A stretch of DNA of 11,176 nucleotides, taken from assembly GCA_002471865.1 (NCBI GenBank), contig DKQU01000078.1, positions 1 through 11,176 on the forward strand, given 5' to 3'. This document shows positions 1-6,660 of the stretch, in pieces. How positions within the stretch are numbered: the first letter of the stretch is position 1; each line of letters starts with the position of its first letter. Made by a program: the position numbers and the translations under genes. Under the pieces are notes generated by a model. That model worked only from the letters and a program-made list of their open reading frames with translations. It was not told where the DNA came from and searched no databases. The stretch is from Fidelibacterota bacterium UBA7300 (GTDB lineage: Bacteria; Fidelibacterota; Marinisomatia; Marinisomatales; UBA2128).

Positions 1-892
1 CAGTATGAAAATCACTAACTTCCTCGGGAATATGAAATAAGGGTTCAGCCGGCCATTGCAATTTTTCTCGGGTAGCTTTGACCGCTTCAGGTCCCAGCGG
101 AGCGCCGTGAGAGGATGCGTCATCCTGTTTTGGGCTGCCGAATCCTATGTTAGTTCTAATAATCACCAATGAAGGTCGGTCAGTTTCTAATCGAGCTAAT
201 GATATTCCTTCTTCAATGGCATCCAAATCCTTACCATCATCCACCTTCAACACCTGCCACCCTTGAGCATCAAATTTGCTCTCCACGTTTTCCGTAAATG
301 ACAAGTCCGTACTCCCTTCGATGGAAATCCGGTTGCTGTCGTAAAGGTAGATGAGCTTCCCCAGTCCCCAAAGTCCGGCCAGTGACGCCGCCTCATAGGA
401 AACACCTTCCATGAGGTCACCGTCAGATACTAGGGCGTAAGTGTAGTGGTCAATAATATTAAAACCGTTGCGGTTATACTTCTCAGCCATAAACCTTTCT
501 GCCATAGCCATTCCTACGCCCATTGCAAATCCCTGTCCAAGCGGTCCGGTGGTGCACTCCACGCCGGGCGTCAAGCCGTATTCCGGGTGCCCGGGCGTCT
601 TACTTCCCCACTGCCGAAAGTTCCTAAGTTCGTCTAAAGTAAGATCATATCCGTGGAGATGAAGAAGTCCGTAGAGAAGTGTGGACCCGTGGCCGGGAGA
701 AAGGATGAACCGATCGCGGTTGAACCAGTCAGGGTTGTGGGGATTGTGATTCAAAAAGCGCGACCATATCACATGGGCCATTGGGGCGGCTCCCAGAGGC
801 ATTCCAGGATGCCCAGAATTTGCCGCTTCCACCATGTCCACTGCCAGGAAGCGGAGTGTGTTAACGCATAACTGATCTATCCTGGATTCCAT
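1..892 (-). CDS. tkt: Transketolase, N-terminal part (truncated by window edge)
   Basis: Transketolase moves two-carbon ketol units between sugar phosphates in the cytosolic pentose phosphate pathway, using thiamine diphosphate (ThDP) and a divalent metal. About 297 residues are visible of a family usually near 660, so this is the pyrimidine/diphosphate-binding N-terminal domain. Family motifs appear in order: SGHPG (27-31, His28), SPGHGS (65-70, His68), TTGPLGQG (114-121), the ThDP/metal motif SDGD..MEG (156-163, Asp157) with its partner Asn187 in DSNRISIEG, and the His262 region (SSHGAPLG). No stop or frameshift interrupts it. The ATG at 890-892 gives the normal family N-terminus just before the SGHPG helix and lies 6 bases past the uvrA stop. 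No good Shine-Dalgarno sequence precedes it, so translation is probably coupled to uvrA. The C-terminal domains lie outside the window. Confidence 0.96.
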   Translation of the reverse strand, partial: MESRIDQLCVNTLRFLAVDMVEAANSGHPGMPLGAAPMAHVIWSRFLNHNPHNPDWFNRDRFILSPGHGSTLLYGLLHLHGYDLTLDELRNFRQWGSKTPGHPEYGLTPGVECTTGPLGQGFAMGVGMAMAERFMAEKYNRNGFNIIDHYTYALVSDGDLMEGVSYEAASLAGLWGLGKLIYLYDSNRISIEGSTDLSFTENVESKFDAQGWQVLKVDDGKDLDAIEEGISLARLETDRPSLVIIRTNIGFGSPKQDDASSHGAPLGPEAVKATREKLQWPAEPLFHIPEEVSDFHT

Positions 893-898
893 TACTTT

Positions 899-3730
899 TT
901 ATCGAGCGTGAAGGATGGGTTTCAAGAATTTCCCTGTGTAGGATTTACGCACTTTAGCTATCTGTTCCGGCGTTCCTTCGGCAACGACAGACCCGCCGTC
1001 ATCCCCGCCCTCCGGTCCTAGATCAATAATCCAATCAGCTGTCTTGATGACATCCAGGTTGTGCTCAATAACGATCACTGTATTCCCTTTTTCTACAAGT
1101 TTGTTAAGAACATCCAGTAGCATACGGACATCTTCAAAGTGGAGACCTGTTGTGGGCTCATCAAGTATATAAATCGTCCGGCCGGTACCGATGCGGGAAA
1201 GTTCTCTGGATAGTTTGACACGCTGAGCTTCACCTCCTGATAGTGTCGTCGCCTGCTGCCCAAGTTTAATATATCCCAAACCTACATCATGAAGGGTTTG
1301 CAACTTTCGCTTAATCTGAGGAATATTCTTGAAGAAATCCAGAGCTTCTTCAACACTCATGTTCAGCACGTTTGCAATCGTTTTACCTTTGTAGTTAATC
1401 TCCAATGTTTCCCGATTGTAGCGGGATCCAGTGCACACTTCGCATTGTACATAAACATCCGGTAAAAAGTGCATCTCGATTTTTATCAGGCCGTCCCCTT
1501 GACATGATTCACACCTTCCGCCTTTGACATTGAAAGAGAAACGGCCCGGCTTGTATCCTCGGATTTTCGATTCAGGTAGTTGTGCAAATAAGTCACGAAT
1601 GGGTGTAAAAACTCCCGTGTAGGTGGCAGGATTGGATCGTGGAGTTCTGCCGATTGGAGACTGATCAATATCAATCACTTTGTCAAGATAGATTGTTCCT
1701 GCTACTTCATCGTGGGGCAAAGGATACGTTCGGGCATTGTTCAGCTCTCTGGCCAAAACAGGGTACAAAGTTTCATTGACCATGGTACTTTTTCCTGAAC
1801 CTGATACTCCCGTGATACAGATAAAATTCCCCAGCGGAAAGGATACATCTAATGTTTTAAGGTTATTTCCTTTGGCACCTTTTAACATGAGGAATTTCCC
1901 TGTCCCATGTCTTCGCTCAACAGGAATCTCGATCATTCGGTTACCGGTGAGATACAAACCAGTTACAGATTTTCCGGATCCATTCATACTATGTGGTGAT
2001 CCTTCATAAACTACCTTTCCCCCATCGTCTCCGGCGCCTGGGCCCAAGTCAATAATGTGATCGGCCGATTCTATGGTCTCTCGGTCATGTTCCACCACAA
2101 CCACTGTATTCCCCAAATCGCGGAGACGGGTCAATGTGCTGATCAGACGCTTGTTATCCCGCTGATGCAGGCCTATGGACGGCTCATCCAGTATATATAG
2201 AACCCCCACCAGTTGAGAGCCGATCTGTGTGGCCAACCTGATACGCTGCGCTTCCCCGCCCGAGAGGGTCGCAGCGCTCCGGTCCAGAGTCAAATATTCA
2301 AGACCTACATTGGCAAGAAACTTCAGGCGTTCCCGGAGCTCTTTCAAAATCTGCTTGGCTATTTTCTTCTGCGACGCTGTCATTTTTAAGGATCTAAAAA
2401 ATTGATCAGATGCACTGATGGAAAGTTTGGAAAGTGCACCAATGTTCATATCACCCACTTTTACAGCAAGGGATTCTTTCCGCAGGCGGGCTCCTTCACA
2501 TTCAGGGCAGGGACGCATGCTCATATACTGCTCAATCCACTCCTGAATACTACCTGATCGCGTTTGCAAGTACCGTCGCTCCAGGTTATGAATCACACCC
2601 TCAAATCCACCGGTGTAGTCCCCGGAAAAACGGCTAGACTTATACTGGATTCTTACCTTGTCACTACCAGTCCCCCAGAGAAGTACTTTCCTGACGTTTG
2701 AAGAAAGCTTATACCACGGTGTAGTGAAGTTGAATCCGTAGTGCTTGGCCAAACTTTTCAGTATTGCGCTGTACCAGCTTCCCCGAGGTTGTTCTCCCAG
2801 TGGTGCAATAGCTCCCTGAACGAGTGATTTTTTCTTATCCGGCACCATCAAGTCGGGATCCATCTCTTTATGGGAACCGAGACCGTCGCAGGTTTTGCAG
2901 GCGCCGTACGGGGAATTGAACGAAAACATCCGGGGTGACAGCTCTTCCATGCTAACGCCGCACTTAGGACAGGCGAAGTGTTCGCTGAATATGGTCTCAC
3001 TTTTCCCCCCGTGATTCACCATTACCAGCCCCGAACCGATTTTCAGCGCCAGTTCAACAGATTCCGTCAACCTTTCCTTTTGCTCATCATCAAGAACGAT
3101 GCGATCCACCACCACCTCGATATTGTGCTTTTTGTCCTTATGGAGAATGATCTTATCAGAGATCTTGCGGAATTTCCCATCCACTCTTACACGTAAAAAT
3201 CCTTCCCGCTGAATTTCCTTGAACACTTCCTTAAACTGCCCTTTCCTTCCTCTGACAACAGGAGCCAGAATCCTGAGATTAGAATCTTTCGGAAATTCCA
3301 TAATTGCATCAACGATCTGCTGTACCGTCTGTCTCTGGATAAGATCACCACATTCCCAACAGTAGGGAGTGCCGATTCGCGCGTACAGCAAGCGAAGGTA
3401 ATCATGGATTTCTGTAACCGTTCCTACGGTAGAGCGGGGATTACGTGATGCGGCTTTCTGCTCGATGGAGATGGCGGGCGAGAGACCTTCTATGTAGTCC
3501 ACATCGGGTTTCTCCATGAGACTCAAAAATTGGCGGGCGTACGCGGAAAGAGATTCTACGTACCGGCGCTGACCTTCAGCATAAATGGTATCAAACGCCA
3601 GGGAGGATTTTCCTGAGCCTGATAATCCTGTAATGACAATAAACTTATTTCTGGGAAGCTCAACATTAATGTTCTTAAGGTTGTGCTCCCGGGCGCCGCG
3701 GACAACTATCTTATCATTCAGTGTAACCAT
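899..3730 (-). CDS. uvrA: UvrABC excinuclease subunit A
   Basis: UvrA is the DNA-damage-recognising ATPase of nucleotide excision repair. It forms a dimer, loads UvrB at lesions, and acts in the cytoplasm on DNA. The 943-residue length matches the family (about 940). Two ABC ATPase modules are complete. The first has Walker A GLSGSGKSS (35-43), signature LSGGEAQR (489-496) and Walker B LYILDEP (511-517). The second has GVSGSGKST (641-649), LSGGEAQR (830-837) and IYILDEP (853-859). Zinc-binding cysteine pairs are present: CPKC/CKTC (254-257, 278-281), CPEC (408-411) and CESC/CEVC (740-743, 763-766). The N-terminus DKIVVRGAREHNLKNI is the typical family start, and the ATG at 3728-3730 precedes it with only a weak AAGG-like ribosome site. 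It is the upstream partner of tkt. The gene looks fully functional. Confidence 0.99.
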   Translation of the reverse strand: MVTLNDKIVVRGAREHNLKNINVELPRNKFIVITGLSGSGKSSLAFDTIYAEGQRRYVESLSAYARQFLSLMEKPDVDYIEGLSPAISIEQKAASRNPRSTVGTVTEIHDYLRLLYARIGTPYCWECGDLIQRQTVQQIVDAIMEFPKDSNLRILAPVVRGRKGQFKEVFKEIQREGFLRVRVDGKFRKISDKIILHKDKKHNIEVVVDRIVLDDEQKERLTESVELALKIGSGLVMVNHGGKSETIFSEHFACPKCGVSMEELSPRMFSFNSPYGACKTCDGLGSHKEMDPDLMVPDKKKSLVQGAIAPLGEQPRGSWYSAILKSLAKHYGFNFTTPWYKLSSNVRKVLLWGTGSDKVRIQYKSSRFSGDYTGGFEGVIHNLERRYLQTRSGSIQEWIEQYMSMRPCPECEGARLRKESLAVKVGDMNIGALSKLSISASDQFFRSLKMTASQKKIAKQILKELRERLKFLANVGLEYLTLDRSAATLSGGEAQRIRLATQIGSQLVGVLYILDEPSIGLHQRDNKRLISTLTRLRDLGNTVVVVEHDRETIESADHIIDLGPGAGDDGGKVVYEGSPHSMNGSGKSVTGLYLTGNRMIEIPVERRHGTGKFLMLKGAKGNNLKTLDVSFPLGNFICITGVSGSGKSTMVNETLYPVLARELNNARTYPLPHDEVAGTIYLDKVIDIDQSPIGRTPRSNPATYTGVFTPIRDLFAQLPESKIRGYKPGRFSFNVKGGRCESCQGDGLIKIEMHFLPDVYVQCEVCTGSRYNRETLEINYKGKTIANVLNMSVEEALDFFKNIPQIKRKLQTLHDVGLGYIKLGQQATTLSGGEAQRVKLSRELSRIGTGRTIYILDEPTTGLHFEDVRMLLDVLNKLVEKGNTVIVIEHNLDVIKTADWIIDLGPEGGDDGGSVVAEGTPEQIAKVRKSYTGKFLKPILHAR

Positions 3731-4010
3731 GAGGACAACCTTGAAATTATCTAACGGAGAGGATGAATCAAAAGAGAATCAGCGGGATTATTTCGTACTC
3801 AATTTCTGTCCAGGCAATTGGATTTATAGACAGTTGGAAGGAGAAAAGGGAAGTAGACCAGTCAGGCTTAAACGATATATCTTTTTCATGTGGAAAACGC
3901 TTAGAAACGGGTGCACAACCAAAAAGCTAAAGGCATTCTCCTGAGGTTTTCGACATGTTATCCTCTATAAGACAAACTACAGGATATAAGTTAAATGTGT
4001 AAGAAGTGCC
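3731..4010. promoter_or_regulatory. Intergenic region upstream of uvrA
   Basis: This 280-base gap lies between the M28 peptidase stop and the uvrA start and should contain the uvrA-tkt promoter. I see no stem-loop plus T-run that would end the hydrolase operon. Two weak promoter candidates read towards uvrA. One is a Bacteroidetes-like TTTG, 19 bases, then TAATTTCA (3742-3772), which would leave a very short leader. The other is a TATAAA -10-like box at 3823-3828 lying inside an imperfect inverted repeat, CTGTC-N18-GACAG (3806-3833). The spacing of that repeat does not match the classical LexA box. A 55-codon plus-strand reading frame (3763-3930) also lies here but resembles nothing I recognise. 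None of these is more than a candidate. Confidence 0.35.
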
Positions 4011-5816
4011 TTACTCACGCCTCCGGGCGGGAACCACCTCCAGAGTAACGCGCTGTCCTCCACGAAGAACAACTGCCTCTGTGGACTCACCGGCTTTCGC
4101 TTCTTGTAGAGCGTACATATAGTCGTAGATACTCTTAATCTCATTATCTCCCAATTTCACCAAGATGTCGCCGCTTTTCATGCCGGCTTTGTCTGCAGGA
4201 CTCCCCTTCCGGGCACCTGTAATTTTCATCCCTTCAACATCTGTGGCAGCATAATCAGGAATAGTGCCTAAAGAGACAGCAAACCCTCGCCTGCCGCCAG
4301 ATTGCTCCTGTTGGACTTCCACAAAATCAGGGCGTTCATCTCGACTACCTAAATCTTCCAAAACATCTCGAGCCAGTTTTACGATCTGCACTTCGCCTTC
4401 TGTGTTGATCCAGATCCAATCGTCACTGGGACGGTGATAATCGGTATGCGTACTGGTGAAGAAGAAAAGCACGGGGATGTCCTTAACGTAAAACGACTGG
4501 TGGTCACTTGAGCCGAAGCCGGAATTATCAAACTTGGGTTTCAGACCATAAACAGATGCTTTCTCTGTGACCATATCCTTCCAGATAGAAGACGTCCCGG
4601 CGCCGCCCGCCACAAACTCGTTACCTTCCATCCGCCCGATCATATCCATATTCACCATAGCGATAATCTGATCCAGCGGAATGGGAGGTTTATCTGCAAA
4701 AGCTGCCGATCCAAGAAGTCCCAACTCTTCCGCACCAAAGGCGACAAAGATGAGGCTCCGTGGCTGGGGATTTGCGGCAAACCACTCTGCTAGTTCTATG
4801 AGCCCGGATGTACCAGAAGCGTTGTCATCGGCACCGTTATGAATAGCCACCGTATCCTTGATCATGGCACCATCTCCACCCCAGCCCAGATGATCGTAAT
4901 GGGCTCCCACTACAATGTATTCATCTTTCAACACCGGATCTGTTCCTTCCACCCCGCCTACGATGTTGGTGGAAGTTGCCGGTACTTTTTGTACATCGGT
5001 TTCTATCTCGGCAAATATGGGAATCGTAAACGTTACAGATTCTCGCTGTTCATTCATTTTTTCCTGAACCTCTTTCAGACCCCTTCCCGCATGCTCAATA
5101 ATATCAATAGCAGATTTCATGTTTAGATAGACCACTGGGAGTCCCACAGATGCTCCGCGGTGACCAAAACCACTCTTCACCAGATAATTTTCATCTTCCT
5201 CATCTGCCGGCCCGCTGGCGATCATAACAGCCACCGCTCCATTCTCCCGGGCTTTCATGGCTTTGTACCGCAGTGATGAATAACGGCTGAAATCGCCGTG
5301 GGGATTAGTACCATCAGGAGAATATCTAAGGATCAATACTATTTTCCCTTCTACATCTAATTCCGCATAATCATCGAACCCCAAGCTATCGGCAGAAATG
5401 CCGTAACCGGCGAAGACAATTTCACCTGCTGCTGCTTCACTTGAAGAAAAGCCGAGAGGGACAAAATCCTTTTCGCTCTGCAGCCGACTCTTACGTCCAT
5501 CTTCATAAAAAAAGGTAAGATTGTTGTCTCTTCCAATTTTAACTCCGCTGATAAAATCGAACTGGTGGCGATAAGAACGCGATCCGTCAGGCATGGGCTC
5601 TAACCCAGCAGCCCGAAAATGGCGAATTATATATCGAGCAGCTTTTCTGTCACCAATTTCTCCTGCTCGACGACCCTCGTAACGATCATCAGAAAGAGTT
5701 TTAATGTGACCCAAAATCTCATCTGCGGTAATATCAACAGATTCACTCGGTCCACAAGCTGATAAAAGGAACACTCCTGCTAGTACTATTAGCTTCAGGT
5801 TTTTCTGTCTCATCAT
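4011..5816 (-). CDS. Lipoprotein M28 metallopeptidase with PA and PDZ domains
   Basis: Predicted zinc-dependent exopeptidase (probable aminopeptidase) tethered to the envelope as a lipoprotein. A short hydrophobic signal ends in the lipobox LLSAC, with Cys21 as the lipidated residue. A protease-associated (PA) type insert occupies roughly 130-260. The M28 catalytic domain follows with the di-zinc residues expected for the family: His306 in GAHYDH, Asp331 in GADDNASG, the catalytic pair Glu363-Glu364 in GAEELGLLGS, Asp391 in NMDMIG, and His461 in DYHRPSDD. A PDZ domain fills about 510-597 (GSPADKAGMKSGDILVKLGD). M28 plus PDZ is a known architecture. The ATG at 5814-5816 overlaps the upstream gene by ATGA. 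The next in-frame ATG (5811-5813) sits at better spacing from the AAGGAG site, so the true protein may start there with 600 residues. It is the last gene of a three-hydrolase operon. Confidence 0.95.
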   Translation of the reverse strand: MMRQKNLKLIVLAGVFLLSACGPSESVDITADEILGHIKTLSDDRYEGRRAGEIGDRKAARYIIRHFRAAGLEPMPDGSRSYRHQFDFISGVKIGRDNNLTFFYEDGRKSRLQSEKDFVPLGFSSSEAAAGEIVFAGYGISADSLGFDDYAELDVEGKIVLILRYSPDGTNPHGDFSRYSSLRYKAMKARENGAVAVMIASGPADEEDENYLVKSGFGHRGASVGLPVVYLNMKSAIDIIEHAGRGLKEVQEKMNEQRESVTFTIPIFAEIETDVQKVPATSTNIVGGVEGTDPVLKDEYIVVGAHYDHLGWGGDGAMIKDTVAIHNGADDNASGTSGLIELAEWFAANPQPRSLIFVAFGAEELGLLGSAAFADKPPIPLDQIIAMVNMDMIGRMEGNEFVAGGAGTSSIWKDMVTEKASVYGLKPKFDNSGFGSSDHQSFYVKDIPVLFFFTSTHTDYHRPSDDWIWINTEGEVQIVKLARDVLEDLGSRDERPDFVEVQQEQSGGRRGFAVSLGTIPDYAATDVEGMKITGARKGSPADKAGMKSGDILVKLGDNEIKSIYDYMYALQEAKAGESTEAVVLRGGQRVTLEVVPARRRE

Positions 5817-6652
5817 TTCTCCTTAATTGAATTAACGGCTTTCAACATTAAATGCGGATAATCAGAAATAATGCCATCTACGCCTATGTTCAAAAGCCAA
5901 GTTATCGCCGGATAATTATTCACTGTCCATACATTCAGACGCATCCCTTTACGATGGGCATAACTCACAAGATTTTCAGTCACCAGATGCGCCTCAGGAT
6001 TGAGCATATCGGGATGTACAAGGTTGATAAACCAGGGTTTTCTTAAAATTTTCGGTACCAGTTGATTGCTCCAAATATAGGCCGTTGGAATACCTTTATC
6101 GAGGAATTTAACGCGCCAGATAACGAAAGGGTGAAAACTGGAAACCACCACACGATTTTGAAAATTTTTTTCTCGGATCAGTTTCACCAGCAAATCAGCC
6201 GTTCTAAGTCCAAACGGTTTTGCAGTCTTAACCTCGATATTAAGAAATGTGTCCCCTGGTAGTTCGTCAATCACCTCCTCAAGGAGAGGAATGGGTGTGG
6301 GAGAAAATTTAAGATACTTGATCCCTGCATCTATTCTCCTTAAGTCATCATAACCCATTTCATGTACATAACCAAAACCGTCAGTCTCCCGTTCAAGATC
6401 GTGATTATGCGAACAGACAATCCTCCCGTCCCGAGTAGCGATAACATCAATCTCCACAGCGGATAAACCAGATTCCACAGCGTGGTTAAACGAGAGAGAT
6501 GTATTTTCCGGGCGTGCTTTCGGAGAGCCGCGGTGGCCCATTAAAAGCGGGCCGTTAGCATAAAGACGAGTAACATCAAGCGGCCGCCAGAAGAAAACGT
6601 GTTTTGCTATGATTGCTATAAACAGAGCCAGCAGTATAAAAAAGATTATCAT
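5813..6652 (-). CDS. Membrane-anchored glycerophosphodiester phosphodiesterase (GDPD family)
   Basis: Predicted to hydrolyse glycerophosphodiesters (deacylated phospholipids) to glycerol-3-phosphate and an alcohol. The 279 residues start with one hydrophobic segment (about 2-16), followed by a single TIM-barrel GDPD domain. Family active-site residues are visible: His40-Arg41 in MGHRGS, Glu49 in RPENT, Glu67 and Asp69 in AVEIDV, His82 in SHNHD, and Glu140/Lys142 in NIEVKT. The C-terminal barrel motif VWTVN (241-245) and GVDGIISDYP (257-266) are also typical. The anchor has no positive charge before it and Lys17/Arg23 after it, so which side of the membrane the domain faces is unclear. The ATG lies 8 bases after the acylase stop with no Shine-Dalgarno sequence, suggesting translational coupling, and the gene overlaps the peptidase start by 4 bases. 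The exact substrate cannot be told from sequence. Confidence 0.94.
   Translation of the reverse strand: MIIFFILLALFIAIIAKHVFFWRPLDVTRLYANGPLLMGHRGSPKARPENTSLSFNHAVESGLSAVEIDVIATRDGRIVCSHNHDLERETDGFGYVHEMGYDDLRRIDAGIKYLKFSPTPIPLLEEVIDELPGDTFLNIEVKTAKPFGLRTADLLVKLIREKNFQNRVVVSSFHPFVIWRVKFLDKGIPTAYIWSNQLVPKILRKPWFINLVHPDMLNPEAHLVTENLVSYAHRKGMRLNVWTVNNYPAITWLLNIGVDGIISDYPHLMLKAVNSIKEK
5819..5824 (-). promoter_or_regulatory. Ribosome binding site of the M28 peptidase gene
   Basis: On the minus strand AAGGAG precedes the tandem ATGATG start. The spacer is 2 bases to the first ATG and 5 bases to the second. The second spacing is much closer to optimal, which favours initiation at 5813 rather than 5816. 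The site lies inside the 3' end of the upstream phosphodiesterase gene. Confidence 0.7.
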
Positions 6653-6660
6653 GGTGTAAA

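Noticed and set aside
1957..1985. A third Walker A-like string (NGSGKS) in UvrA residues 583-588
   Set aside because: It sits in the linker between the two ABC modules, without the preceding beta strand or downstream motifs, so it is coincidence.
3806..3833. CTGTC-N18-GACAG as a LexA box upstream of uvrA
   Set aside because: The arms match the idea but the spacing is far from known LexA operators (about N10 in E. coli), and only 5 bases pair; kept only as a weak inverted repeat.
3585..3944. Plus-strand frame of 119 codons overlapping the uvrA start
   Set aside because: Most of its first half is antisense to the conserved Walker A region of uvrA; the rest is non-coding, and the translation has no recognisable features.
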